Source: Hyphochytrium catenoides
Taxonomy: Eukaryota > Sar > Hyphochytriomycetes > Hyphochytriales > Hyphochytriaceae
Reading direction: 5' to 3'
Length of the DNA stretch: 64,000 nt
NCBI GenBank assembly: GCA_900088475.1
Contig: FLMG01000547.1
Location: forward strand, 2,848 to 66,847
The notes beneath the pieces were generated by a model. The model ran no database searches and was not told where the DNA came from. It worked only from the letters and a program-made list of their open reading frames with translations. Within the stretch, counting starts at the first letter, position 1, and each line of letters starts with the position of its first letter. Positions 1-11,125 of the stretch are shown here, piece after piece. A program made the position numbers and the translations under genes.

Positions 1-231
1 GAAGAGCTAATCAGAGGAAGAGTTAAAAGCACTGAAACAGTAGTGTGGGGGCTTTCCAAGAAAGCGCGAACAAAAAAGAGCCATTAAAGCGCTAACTCAA
101 AAGAGAGCAAGAGGGCCGCCGCTGCTTTAAACTTGGCTAGAAGAATAGAAGAGTGGGCAAGTAGGAGAGAGGCAGACGCCGGATGGAATGGAGAATCTCT
201 TTACTGTTTGCTGTTTGTGTCAGTCCAATAA
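1..231 (+). other. open frame with one internal TAA (gene end or relic)
   Basis: Frame 1 stays open from the first base to a TAA at the end of this interval except for a single in-frame TAA at 85-87. Downstream of that stop the reading is rich in Ala, Arg and Glu (for example LARRIEEWASRREADAGW), which looks coding. It could be the 3' end of a gene entering from the left with a short unrecognised intron, or a decayed gene. Nothing identifies a family. Confident genes elsewhere in the window end at TAA, TAG or TGA, so stop-codon reassignment is not suggested. Confidence 0.2.
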
Positions 232-385
232 ACGAGGGGAAAGTATTGTAGGAAAAGGAGGGAACTTGGGGAGGAAGTATAGAGGAGGACGGCCCAGACG
301 GCGTACTAATGAGCTCTTTATACCTAAATGTGAATGATGCAAAAGGCAGAGAGATTAAGAGGACAGAGGGGTTACCGGACAGGAA

Positions 386-387
<2 letters not shown>

Positions 388-416
<29 letters not shown>
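388..416. repeat. (GA)n microsatellite
   Basis: Uninterrupted GA dinucleotide run inside a long purine-rich tract (about 330-690). The tract yields only Arg/Glu-repeat frames on one strand and Ser/Leu/Phe frames on the other, which are composition artefacts. No gene is supported in the interval up to about 920. Confidence 0.85.
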
Positions 417-926
417 CAGCGGAGGCAGGCAAGTTTGACCGAAGAGAAGAATAGCAGGAACAGGAGGACGGGAGAACGGAAAAGGGGGAGAATATGAAAA
501 TAGACAGAGAGAGGGAGAAGGGGAGAGTTACCTGCAGAAAATTGAAGACAAACAAAAAGAGAGAAAAGAGGGAGAGCAAGCCTGAGAAGAAGGATCTAAA
601 GGAGATGCTGAATTCGAAAGAAATACGGCAGAGTGAGGAAAGGAGAGAGAAAGACAATAGAGAATGGACAAAGAAGAAGATTAATCGATAATAGGATGCT
701 GCAATAATAAGACGGCCATCCTGGACAGCTTACCTTTAGAAATGAGAGTCGTCTAAGGCGATATTGACTCCCGGTTTCGTTTCCTCTAGAGTCTGCTGCT
801 CGTTACAGTGTCCACCTCAGCAGGCAGGACCAAACGCGTCAGATGGTAATCAAACAGAAGAGAGAGAATGTACATTCATAAAAAAGATGTAAGTTGGGGT
901 GCAGGCTAGAAGAGAAGAGAACAACA

Positions 927-1740
927 AGAACGCGGGCGAAAGGCTACCGGTGACAGCTTTATTGAGGTTGCTTCTTAGACGGGAAGAGGGAGAATGCAAA
1001 AGATGTAATGAGCTTCAGAGCTGATGCGGCGGTGCTTCCGAAAGGAATAAGTGAGCCAGTTTTGAAGGAAATTCTTATGCCTGAGCGAACAAGAGGAGTT
1101 GGGTCACTATTTAATAAGCTACGCTTTTCCATGTGTGCTGCACAATAGCTCCATCTCTATGAAAGCAGACTAGCCGGACACCCAGCAATAGAGTACTACG
1201 CAGAGGAGAGCTTAGAAAGCAAGCAACAAGAAGCCTAAGAAGAAGTGGTGGACCTCGATAACAGTACGTACGAAGCAGCAAGCAGGGGGGAAGAAAAGAA
1301 GGAGAAAGAAGAGGGGAGGACATAAATTCGCTGGAGCGCCGCCGGTGTTAGAACCACCGCAGCACCAGGAGTTCGCCCTTCTCAAAAGGAACTGCTTCAT
1401 CTCGCCTTATTGCTCCTAAGTAACCGCCGCCCGACACTGCCCGTCCCACCAACAAGAGCTAGGGGGCTAAAAGAAAGGAGCGAGGAGTCCAATGTGGCCC
1501 TTTAGTGACCAGAAATATCACTAGATCTGTGCCTCTTCTCCTCCTTTCCCCTCAGTCCCATCTTGCTAAGTCCTCTTCTTTTCTCGTCGCCCTCACAGTT
1601 CTTCATCTCTCTTCTCTCTATCGTTCTCTCTCCTCTCTGATACTGTCTCACACGCTCCTGCTTCTCTCGTTTTTCTCGCACTTCTCTCCCTCTCTCCCCC
1701 TTTTTCTCTCTCTCTCTCTCTCCCTCCTAAACCCGAACGG
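927..1740. repeat. interspersed duplicated block, copy A
   Basis: This block aligns by eye with the block at about 4534-5480. Shared landmarks in order are a GAACGCGGGCG start, a stretch reading CAGCTTTATTGAGG, a stretch around GTGTGCTGCACAA, ACAGTACGTACGA against CAATACGTACGA, a TCATCTCGCCTTATTG segment, CACCAACAAGAGCTAG, GTGACCAGA, CTAGATCTGT and GATACTGTCTCACAC, then a CT-rich tail. The copies differ by many substitutions and small indels. On the minus strand both copies keep a short open reading with the same start and Cys-Cys-Gly-Gly core (1400 leftwards here), so a duplicated first exon may lie inside. Confidence 0.7.
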
Positions 1741-2529
1741 TAAGCAGGCACAGGAGCGTGGTTGCAAGCACTACCTATGATTGTTGGCAAGCCCTTTGAT
1801 GCTTGCACAGCAGCCCTTTGGTCGGCGTCTGCCCTCCTCTTCTTCTTCTTGTTGCTCTCTCTCTCTCTTTCTCTCTCTCTTCATCTCCCTCTTTCTCTCT
1901 CCCGTCTCTCTCACGCTTTCCTCCCTCCCTCAAGAAACAAGCTCCGCTCCTGGTCTGTTAGGCTGCTCTTGGTTTCTCTGCTTGAAAGCTTCATTATCAG
2001 TAGGGTGATTATAAAGTGTTCGTGGGGTTTCTCCTTTCCTCTCCATCACAGGAAGAGAGATCCGTCATCGTACTGACGACTGAGACTCGCTCGGGAAGAG
2101 AAGGTAGAGAGAGTTACCGCGCGTCACTAGGGAAAAAAGGCGAAAGAGAAACAATCAAAAAGGAAAGTGCCATCACTCGGATGATAGGGATGGAGGAGAA
2201 ATAGACATACTTTGCAGGCCTGCAGAGCGTCCTCTAGGGCTCCCATAAAAGGTCGTCTCGATAGTCCTTAGGGTTTTCCTGCGCGTCCGGCACGTGGGAG
2301 AGGAGAGAAAGAGAGAGAAACAGCGAAGAGCAGGTCTGTAGAATCTCCATCACAGAGGCCAGTTCGCCACTAACCATCTAGCAACAGGGCAGCAGGCATG
2401 AGGAAGAGACAGACAGCCTGTCAGAGCTATGCCAGAAGAAAGAAGGAATACATTTAGGAAAGAAAGAGAGACTAAACGGGAGAGCGACAGAAAGAGAAAG
2501 AGAGAGAAGCTGTAATAACAGGACTAGAG

Positions 2530-4530
2530 ACCAGTTTCAGTATGACAATAGGCGAAGAGGAGGCTGGCGTATTCTTCACCTTCAGTTGTTGGCAAGCTTT
2601 GTTCCCTGCTTTTCTCCCCTCCAAGAGTTGCGTTTCCATTTCCTCCTTTTGAGAAGGAAGAGCCAATGCTGCCTCTTCTTCGTTCTTCTTAAGAGCAGCT
2701 TCGTGGTTCCTGACAATCTTTTCTCTCCCTTCCTTAGCCTTTGTTGCAATAGCAGCGATCCTGTCGCCAGCACCTCTTCCTCTCTCTCTTCCTCTCTCTC
2801 TCTGACTGCAGAGGTCATTCTCCCTCCTTCTCTTCCAGCATATGCTGGACTTCCTTCTCGGTGCTCTTCCCTCTCTTGGAATCGTCTCTTTTCTATCTCT
2901 CTTTCCTTCTCCTTCAGAACTGCTCAAACGTTTCATGAACCTTTGCCAGCGTCTCTTCAATCTCTTTCTTCTGTCCTTTCTCCGCAACCTCCTGCATTTC
3001 GTTGTCATATTCCTCTTTCTGGGCCTTTTTTGTCTGGCTCTCAAATTTTCTCTCCTTCTTGCTGTCAAGTTTCGTCACCGAAGGTTGCTTGCAGGTCTGC
3101 CAGTTTCAAGTCTCCTTCATTTTGAGAACCGGAGACTTCTATCTCGTGAGCCTCTTTCAACGCTAGAGAGAGAGACTGAAAAGGAGGAAAAGAGAGAGAC
3201 AGGATACAGAGAAAGGTTATTCAAGAAAAGATGATTGAATAGTGAAGATGGTGGGCGGAAGAAGATAAAGAATTGGAAGTTCAACCGACTAGGAGAGCAA
3301 CCGAAAGATAAAAGCAAAGAATCTGGAGCGGCGCGCACCTTGAAGAGCATCCTCTCTAGTCTTCATCTCCTTTTGAACTCCATCGCATTGTTTTTCCAAG
3401 GTCTCTACCGCTTGCAGAGCCTCAGCCAGCGCTGACTCTTTCTCTTCTCTCTCTCCCTTGACCTATCAAGGAAGTAAGGGTGGAGGCGAAGAAAGATAAA
3501 CTAAAGGAAAAGGCAGAAGCCTGGCAAGGTGGAAAGAGACACTCGCTTCCATCCATCTCTTGCTCGCCGTAAGCTGCATATTTCCTGGCAAAAATCAAGC
3601 CCATTATTTCGCAGAAGAGAAGAAAGCGCCGGCGTTTCAAAGAGAGAAACAGAGAGAACAAGGGAGAAAGATGGAGACAACAATCGTAGAACCATAGGAC
3701 TTGCCTGCTCAATGTCTCTCTCTCTTCCTTGGCATAATATACGCTGGCTCTCCCAGTAATTCTGCTAGCTTGATCCTTCTCGACGACTGTAGAGGCTACC
3801 TCTTGGGCTGCGACGACCAGACCGGAGGAGCAAAGAAGAGACATGGCACTGGATCAAGAAGAGAGAAACGAGAGCCAGCATCTCCGGAGGGGACGTATAT
3901 CGAAGAAGAACCGACCTATAAGCTAAAGTATATTCGGATACCTTTCTGCTCTTTGTGAACCGTCATTTCTGCAGTTCGCTTTGCGGTGAGGAGAGATTCT
4001 TAACCAATTCTCTCTCTCTCGGATGTCACCTCCAGCTTCTCTCTCCGGTGCTGCAGCCATAATAAGAGAGATGTAAAGAGACAGAAAAGAAACCAGACAG
4101 AGAGGAAGAGTCAGCTAACGACTGTCAGCAAAATAATAGTGCAAGAGGGAGACCGATAGGTATGCTGACAAAGGAAAAAAGAGAGAGACCCAAGAGATAG
4201 ATGGTGACAGAGAGAAGCACTACGCAGTATGAATAGGTGAGAAGGAACTTCTTCAGGATTTTCCCCTTCTTCTGGACCTGCAAAGACTCTTCCAATCTCA
4301 TTATCTCCTCTTCCTCTCTCCTCTGTTCCCTGTCAGCGTATTCTTGAAGGAGCTCAAGCATCTTCTCTGTCTCATTCTCTGCCTCCTCATGGGCGTTGAC
4401 TTGATAGGGAATCTGCTCCGTGAGGGTGTCATGATCCTCCTGCGGAGTCGGAGAGAAGGACCTTGACAGAGAATGAAGAAAAACAAAGTAGAGGACTGGC
4501 CATAGATGATGAGAGAAGGATGGAGAGGAC
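2530..4530 (-). CDS. putative multi-exon coiled-coil protein
   Basis: No family is recognised. Several separate minus-strand stretches read as charged heptad-like helix while the other frames are low complexity: about 4440-4245 (ending EEEEIMRLEESLQVQKKGK), about 3840-3745, about 3610-3540, about 3440-3345 (LAEALQAVETLEKQCDGVQ), about 3080-2920 (KKAQKEEYDNEMQEVAEKG) and about 2770-2585. They are separated by CT/GA-rich DNA with candidate GT and AG borders. This suggests exons of one coiled-coil protein, perhaps cytoskeletal or flagellar. Exon borders are not firm and the first exon is unknown; the duplicated block immediately upstream may hold it. The purine bias of this strand can itself produce Lys/Glu-rich frames, so a non-coding explanation remains possible. 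Confidence 0.38.
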
Positions 4531-4533
4531 ACA

Positions 4534-5480
4534 ACACGAACGCGGGCGGCGTAAGGCTACGCGCTTACAGCTTTATTGAGGCTGCTTCTTAGACGCAGAA
4601 GCATAAATGACTATTGGAAGAGGAGAATGCAAAGACGTAATGCGCTGCAGAGCTGATGACGGCGGTGCGGCACACGCTGAACAGCGAAGATTAGCAATGA
4701 AGAAGAGCAGTGGGGGGATGGTAACCATTGATGATAGTCTTCGATCTTCTGTGTGTGCTGCACAACAGCTCCGTCTCCGAGAGAAGCAGACTAGCAGGAG
4801 ACCCATGATGCAAGACAGTACGCAAAGGAGAGCATAGAGAAGAGAGCACCAAGAAGCCTAAGACGTAGGAGGAGGACCTCCATAGCAATACGTACGAGCA
4901 AGCAGGGAGAAAAAAGGAAAAGAGGAAGAAGAGTGGAGGACATAAGTTCGCTGGAACGCCGCCGGTAGTAAAACCACCGCAGCAGAAGAAGTTCGCGCTT
5001 CTTCCCTTAAAGAACTGCTTCATCTCGCCTTATTGTTCCTAAACAACCGCCACCCGACACTGCCCGTCCCACCAACAAGAGCTAGCGGGCTTGAAGGAAG
5101 GAGGAGCTAGGAGTCAAATGTGGCCCTTCAGTGACCAGATAAGTACTACTAGATCTGTACCTCCTCTTATCCTCAGTTCCCGTCTCTCCCATGTGAAGTC
5201 CTCTTCTGTTCCCACCCCCCTCCCTTTCTCCATCTTTCTTTCTATCACGCACTCTTTCTCCGATCTGATACTGTCTCACACCTCTCTCCTTTTCTATTTC
5301 TCGTTAACCTATCCCTCTCTCTCTCTTTCCCTCTCTCTTTGTCTCTCTGTTTCCTGTCTCTCTCTCTTTCTCTCTCTCTCTTTCTCTCTGTGTTTCCTGT
5401 CTCTCTCTCTCTGTCTCTCTCTCTCCCTATTCACTCTCTCTCTCCCTCCTCCCCCATCTCCACCATCAATCTCTTAACCG
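4534..5480. repeat. interspersed duplicated block, copy B
   Basis: Partner of the block at about 927-1740, lying directly upstream (in minus-strand sense) of the putative coiled-coil gene. Its minus-strand reading beginning at 5023 starts MKQF and contains CCGG, TGG and PANLC in the same order as copy A. A whole-codon length difference separates the two copies, which hints at selection on the frame. The CT-rich tail (about 5310-5450) is microsatellite-like. Confidence 0.7.
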
Positions 5481-6660
5481 TCTCTTGGAGGCTCTAAGAT
5501 AGGGTTGAGGTTTCTTGAAGGATCTCTATTCTTCTTCGTCATCCGCTCAAGCCGCCCCTTGTTTGCTGTCGTACCGTCTATTTCCCTACGCCTCCCTCTT
5601 CTCTACTCTGCCGTCGACTTCCTAACCTTCTCTCTGAGGCTCTAGAATATGATTTAGCTTTCTTTTATTAAAAGGTTCCCATCTTTCTTCCGTCGTCCAA
5701 GCCGCTTGCTGCCTGCTTTCCGCTGCTCGCAGCTGCTGTCGTACAGCCGTGTGATAACGGCAGCTAATAGTGCGATCTGTTTTGAGTGAATGCTTGCATG
5801 TGAACCAAAGCCTCCAGTTAACAGCTTGGTGCCTTTTGTCCCCTAGCGCTGCGCGGTGTGTGTAAGAGAGCTGGTTAGCACAACCTTGTTAGCCAAAGTA
5901 TAGTTTAGATATTAATTTCTGGTGGAGAAGCCGGTGACGAGTTTGTCACTGCGTACAGACCTGCGGATGAGGTATGTAGCTATTAGAACAGAGAGCGGGA
6001 TCGACAATGGAAGTTTGGTCCAGATTAGCATTAGCAGAAAGAAGTCTATCAGTGTCGCTTTTCAGCACCCTTCTCTTCAATGATAGATAATGAAGGAAGA
6101 GAGGGAATGCTAGGAAGAGGTTAGGCATAGAGAGTATGATATAAATGAAGGGGACCAATGCTTGAGGCCGAGGGGAAGAAGGGCGGTGACGAAGAGTTGC
6201 TTAAGTCAAGGCCATCGTTTCACAGTGCATCTAGTAACATCTTAATGACTAAGAATGTCTTCTCCTTCTCCCCTTACTCCCGGCTTCTTAAGCCCACACT
6301 CGAGAGATAGATGTGAAGTCCAGGCTTTTCGATCAAACAGTGACTTGAGATTTGGCAACATAATGCTAAGCCATATTGCCCCCACTTCCTCTTCCTTTTA
6401 TTCTTTCGCTTGCCCTTTGTCCGCAGTGTCTCTTTAGGGTCCAAGGATCCTCTCCATAATAGCACAGTTGGGAAAGCTTTTGCTCTCCTCCCTTCTAATC
6501 CGCCCCTTTGACAGCTGCTTAGATACTTTGCAACTCTGTTGTCGATGTCCAGCTTCATCTCCGTGTAATAAACCATATCCCCTTTTAGATGAATGTCAAG
6601 AGGCGCCACCCGCCACTTGCTCATCTTTCGGGCTGAGCAGGATGTATTTGGCAGAACCTT
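5481..6660. other. no gene recognised
   Basis: Mixed-composition DNA after the CT tract. A minus-strand open frame of 116 codons (6274-6624) lies just downstream of the hydrolase gene but resembles no family and has no supporting splice structure. It may be 3' untranslated sequence. Confidence 0.4.
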
Positions 6661-6664
6661 TAGG

Positions 6665-8197
6665 TCACGAGCCCGAGGGCCCTTTAGCAGGGAGGAAGAG
6701 TCCTTCCAGAAAAGAGAGTAATTCGGCTGCTATAACTCTTGTGTGCAGTCCGTCGGGGTGTACAAGGTCAGCACTTCCTCCCCCTTCAATGACGACTTCC
6801 GTAGTTTTGTCTTCAGGCAGGCCACGCAGAAGTGCTGCCTGTGCCGCAGACACATCTCGACCCATCGGATCTAGACTAACGCCGTCACCTCGGACCACAA
6901 GCGTTGGAGGGGCGGCGGTCCCTAAGTCTTTGTACCTGTTTTGCATCTCTTCAGGGGTTGTCAGCCCCCCTTCATCAATGAGCCCTCGGACGATACTTTC
7001 AATAACGGGAAGTTCCCTTTCATATTTGCCGGTTAAAAGAGTTCGGTAAATCTCCCAGAACGCCCGACGGAAGGCACTTGAGTCTGGATTTTCGGATATC
7101 TCGCTCAAGGCTTTGATTCCACCAGATCCTTCCTCCCCACTCGTCGGGCCATACCTATCGGATAGCTTGTGGGCGACGCCTTCTCCAGTGTTGGGCTGAA
7201 AATAAGTTAGAGCCTTGAGAGCAAGCTCTGCCCTTTCCGTCGGAGAAGGAAGTTTATCTACGATACCAGTTATGGGCGATATCAAGACCTGCGCCCCTAC
7301 CTTCCCTTTGGACGCAAGCTGGACAGCTATCTCTGCCGAAGTGGAATCAGCAACAGCCACAACATCTCTTCTCTCTGAAGTGCTAATGCCGATTTCACTG
7401 AGGAACTTATCTACAAAATCTCCTTGCGCGGCAAGAGTGAGATCTTTAGGATCTGGTTGCCCTTTTCCCACGAACGTTGTCTCACCATTTGCATGACCTC
7501 GAAGATCTAAAACAACCACTCTATAAGAGCTGAGGAGCTCGGGGGATGTCGTCAAAAGATCCACCAACAACGGGTGCCAGGATTCTCCGCTAGAGCCTTC
7601 TCGAGCGAGGAAGAGAATAGTCTGCTTCTTGGTTACTTCATTTCCTGGTAGGGTCCCACTATCGTAGACACTTACGGATTCATCTCCCATTCTTATCTGC
7701 TGCTTAGGGCCCAAATGGGTCTCCATGTAAGCCTTTGAAGGCCGAAAATGCTGGTCTAGGATCCGTTCAAGCTCTCCATCCCGAAGAGAAGGAGGGAGGA
7801 ATGGTTCTAGGCGTTCAAACCAGGAAGAGTATGCACTCTGGGTTTTGGACTCCTTACCATCTACGCCCTTTCCTCCTTGTTTTGGGGCTTCCTCAATTCC
7901 ATTCTTAGGCGGTATGGTGTCCTGCTGTCTACGAGGATTGAAATGGTCCTTATTACTATGTCTCCATGAAAATGAAGGCAATTGTTTTGATGGATGAGGA
8001 GCCCGTCTGTCATGGCGGCTTATCGCCCAGGGATTGTCGGGGCGTTGCAGGTCGTTATTTTGGAGCATAGCTGTTGTGGCTGATCTCAAAAGATTTGCCG
8101 CCATTCCAACCCGTTGCGCTTGCACTGTAGAAACTGGTAGAAGACTATATTGGCTTACTAGCTGCCATAATAGAATCAACGTGATCGCTGCAGCCAT
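6665..8197 (-). CDS. alpha/beta-hydrolase-fold protein, probably secreted or organelle-targeted
   Basis: Single open frame of 510 codons. Residues 1-28 form a hydrophobic leader ending near VQAQ, fitting a signal or transit peptide. About residues 30-130 are polar and low complexity. From about residue 150 the alpha/beta-hydrolase pattern appears: a first strand (TILFLAREGSSGESW), then RVVVLDLRGHANGE, which matches the strand 4 DLRGHG signature of the superfamily. The nucleophile elbow is expected near VVAVADSTSAE, where the usual Gly-x-Ser-x-Gly is replaced by Ala-Asp-Ser-Thr-Ser. A C-terminal VHPDGLHTRVIAAELLSFL supplies the expected late His and final helix. The fold call is good; substrate is unknown and the degenerate elbow leaves catalysis uncertain. 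The start at the leader Met is the only sensible one and no intron is needed. Confidence 0.75.
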   Translation of the reverse strand: MAAAITLILLWQLVSQYSLLPVSTVQAQRVGMAANLLRSATTAMLQNNDLQRPDNPWAISRHDRRAPHPSKQLPSFSWRHSNKDHFNPRRQQDTIPPKNGIEEAPKQGGKGVDGKESKTQSAYSSWFERLEPFLPPSLRDGELERILDQHFRPSKAYMETHLGPKQQIRMGDESVSVYDSGTLPGNEVTKKQTILFLAREGSSGESWHPLLVDLLTTSPELLSSYRVVVLDLRGHANGETTFVGKGQPDPKDLTLAAQGDFVDKFLSEIGISTSERRDVVAVADSTSAEIAVQLASKGKVGAQVLISPITGIVDKLPSPTERAELALKALTYFQPNTGEGVAHKLSDRYGPTSGEEGSGGIKALSEISENPDSSAFRRAFWEIYRTLLTGKYERELPVIESIVRGLIDEGGLTTPEEMQNRYKDLGTAAPPTLVVRGDGVSLDPMGRDVSAAQAALLRGLPEDKTTEVVIEGGGSADLVHPDGLHTRVIAAELLSFLEGLFLPAKGPSGS

Positions 8198-9950
8198 TCT
8201 GGAGGAGTAAGTGATTCAGGAGGTACTCGCCAATCTAGTCGACTGCCTTGTTGGCCTGCCCCCTTCCGCCTGAGAAAACCAATCTCCTGATAAGCGCTTC
8301 ACGTTGTTGCTCTGGCCTTGTTATTGCTGTTTTGTGCTATACGCAGCCAGTGTCGAGAGTTGCCGGCTTCGGGGGAAAGGCTGCTGCAGGTTGAGCTCTT
8401 TTTCCTCTGTGTGTGGTCCTTAAAATTGTATAGAAGAGGTGGAAGAGAGTAAAGTGAAGTGAAGGGAAGAAGAAAACAAGAAATGTATGACGGCGAGCAG
8501 CCTTCTCGTTTCCCATTCACATAGACACCTCGTTGAGACAGAGGGATTTCTCGGATAGATTTTGTGGACAATCCTTTCTCGCTCGTAGGTTTTTTCTTTA
8601 CCAAAGCACCCGTCACCCGTCACCCCATCAGGTTCACGACTGGCTCCAGAAGGCAGCGTGCTCATGAATGACGCATGTTAGACTGCCGTCGGATGGTTCC
8701 CAACAAACAGGATGAAAGCTGACGAACTCCACGCAGCCTGGATAAGTAATAACAGAGAATATGTGGAGTGGGCAGTGCGTCCTTGATTAGCATTGTACGA
8801 CCTTCCTCACCACTGCTGCAGCGTCCTCATCAGCGCCAAGGATGGAGACCAAGAAGAAGGCAGGGATTAGTCAAGAGGAGGAACCACGCATTGAGAGCGA
8901 GGCAACCCCTAACCCCAAATGGTAGAAGGTGCAACACCGTGTAGAAGGGTTCTTCAGAATAAGAACTTTTGATAAGAAAGCGCTCCCGCGACGGTTCGAA
9001 TGTTCTACGATCTACGACATTTTTTGACTTCTTACCCTTCTACTCCTCTTTCGCCCATCTTATTAACTACCAATGGACGATCTTTTTGCCTCCTCTGGCC
9101 TTCGCGACCGTGCTTCTTGTTTGGTCTACGGATGGAGAATTGGCAAGTGGAGCTTGTTCCTTTCGTCTTTCTCCTTCTTGTTCTAGAGGAACTTTTTGGT
9201 ATGTCTAACCGGTACAACCTGCGTCTCTTTGTCTATGACGCAAGATCACATGACGAATTCCAGTGGTTGAGGAAGTCAGGTTCTTTCCTTTCGAGGTCGT
9301 CATTCCCCATGGGTTCCTTGACCGTAATCTCAATGTTCAATTATGGCCGCCATACATTTTCCCAATGGAGCACAGCTGCCGTAACCGCATTACTCCGTAT
9401 AAGCAGCCGGTGGTACTTGTGCGCAGACACTTCCCCTCACCATTAACTTCAGCTGTTGGTGTCTAAGAGAATAGCCAAAAAAGGACGAAAAAGTGAACGA
9501 ACGGATAGAACTAGCACAGAGAAGCAGAAGCCGAAAGTTGAGGTACGAGGCAGTAGTTCTGTCCCTTCAACTCTCCCTAAAAGGTTCCCTTCTTATTCTT
9601 GCAGCGTCACAAGCGATCAGTAGTCCCCTCCGAGAGTAAAGCTGTAGAACATAACGATAAATAAGCAGGAGTGGAAATAACCCTGGACCCCAGCCCTTCT
9701 CCCCTCGTCTTCAACATTGTCTCGGTTGTCCTACGTGCGGCCGCAGTAGAAGAGTTTCTTCTAGCAATACTTTCAAGAAAACATACGAGTTCAACAATCA
9801 TGATCTAGAACTACAATAGTCTGAGAATAATGAAAGGGGCAAAGCACTTCCTCTACCTTATTATCCTCGAGAGTAAAAGGTCAGACAGATTCTGGCCAGG
9901 TTGAAGGTAGTAGGTCAGCCAGTAGTTCTACGATGATAGTAGTTCGCAAA
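8198..9950. other. unresolved region with short coding-like readings
   Basis: No confident gene. A 27-codon plus-strand reading at 8842-8925 (starting METKKKAGISQEEEPRIES) looks protein-like, and hydrophobic open frames follow at about 8969-9466 in changing frames. These could be exons of a small membrane protein, but I could not join them with agreeing splice phases. The rest, including 9470-9950, shows nothing recognisable. Confidence 0.25.
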
Positions 9951-9959
9951 TCAACAAAA

Positions 9960-10440
9960 AGATGATGAGTTTTTTGGATGAGGTTCGGACCGCCTGTCCT
10001 CCGTCTTCCTTGGCCCCATCCCGGGCTGCTAGTGACCCTACCGCCACGGTAGTCTCTCCTATCTTGACCAACGTCCAACAAGCGTCCAAGCTGATTGAAG
10101 AAAGTTGGTTTGCAAATGAAGCTGTGGCCGCCCTCCGGTTGTCAGACGGCACCGCTACTCTCTGCGGGGATCCTCAGAGCCAAGCACCCCGAGGATGCTG
10201 CCCTTCCTCAATTATCCTGAGGATCTTTTCTGTCTTGCCTTTCTTGCCATCGCCCTTATCATCTTCTCTCGACGACGATGCTTTCTCTTCGTCATTCTCA
10301 TCGTTAATCTCTTCCTTCCCTCCTGGGTCAGGTTCTGGCGCATCTCACCCTGCGGATTCAGCACCTGACAGACCTCTGCCTCTTCACACACCCTCTACCA
10401 GTCCGAAACGCCTTATGTCTTTCTCTTTCTGCTTGTGCCG
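9960..10440 (+). other. 160-codon open frame of unknown status
   Basis: The plus frame begins MMSFLDEVRTACPPSS and is Ser/Pro/Ala-rich. The opposite strand is also open over 9881-10152 with equally plausible composition, so strand cannot be decided. It sits about 280 bases upstream of the frameshifted relic of the Ser/Lys/Arg-rich gene and could be an upstream exon of that relic. No domain is recognised. Confidence 0.2.
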
Positions 10441-10689
10441 CTAGTTCGGAGTCCCTTTGGTCGAGTTATGGCCTGTGTCGTGAAATCTGTGGAACAAGTT
10501 GTCATGCTTCGTTGTGATTGTGCAGCTCTTGATGCTTCTAGTCATCATGGTCATTGGTCTCGCCTGGGGATGTCTTTACAAAGTCATTCCATCGTCTCTT
10601 TGACAATCCACGAGGAAAATGGGCTTCAGACTCTGCAGCGTATTTCCTCTTCGCTTGCCTGCTTGATTTGGTTGAATATGACGATGACA

Positions 10690-11090
10690 ACACCGTCAAC
10701 CATCCATCTCTTCTCCTCCTTCTTCTCTCCCTGTTAATACGGAGGAAGTCAACTTATGATTCTTCCTTTTGTGATAATGAACGTGAAGCGGATAGTGTCG
10801 ATGAAGAGTCCGTGCTTTGTAGCTCTTCTTGTCTCGTTCTTTCTCTCCTTCTTCTTTTTCTTCTTTCCCTTCTTCTAATACTTCTCCTCCTTTTTTGTCT
10901 TCTCCTTTGTCTTCTCCTTTCTTTCTCTTCTTCTACTTCCGAGGAGTTTCATCTTCTTATTCTGCGCACTAAAATAGCTTATGCACAAAAAAAAAGCGTA
11001 GACAGAGGAAATGTAAAGAAAGAAACCCAATCAGTAGCACTCCTACTGAGTGCAGATACCCATGAAGTCAGGACTACTCGGATTGCCTCG
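10690..11090 (+). pseudogene. frameshifted relic of the Ser/Lys/Arg-rich gene
   Basis: This segment aligns with 14,890-15,160. Both read a Pro-Ser stretch, then Thr-Glu-Glu-(Val/Ile)-Asn, then YDSSF, an acidic patch, a long TCT/CTT serine-type tract and finally a Lys/Arg cluster (here KKKRRQRKCKE). Here one extra T in the AACTTATGATTC segment (AACTATGATTC in the other copy) breaks the frame between Asn and Tyr, and later TAG and TAA codons interrupt it further. It therefore looks like the decayed member of a duplicated pair. The biology of the family is unknown. Confidence 0.45.
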
Positions 11091-11125
11091 CTCTAAGGTA
11101 GCTTGAGGAGAGCATACCACTAGTG

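Noticed and set aside
1593..2076. Ser/Leu and Arg/Glu-rich open frames on both strands
   Set aside because: Produced by CT/GA microsatellites; no balanced composition or splice support.
8985..9000. GGTTCGAATG as a tRNA B-box
   Set aside because: No A-box at the right distance upstream and no cloverleaf possible.
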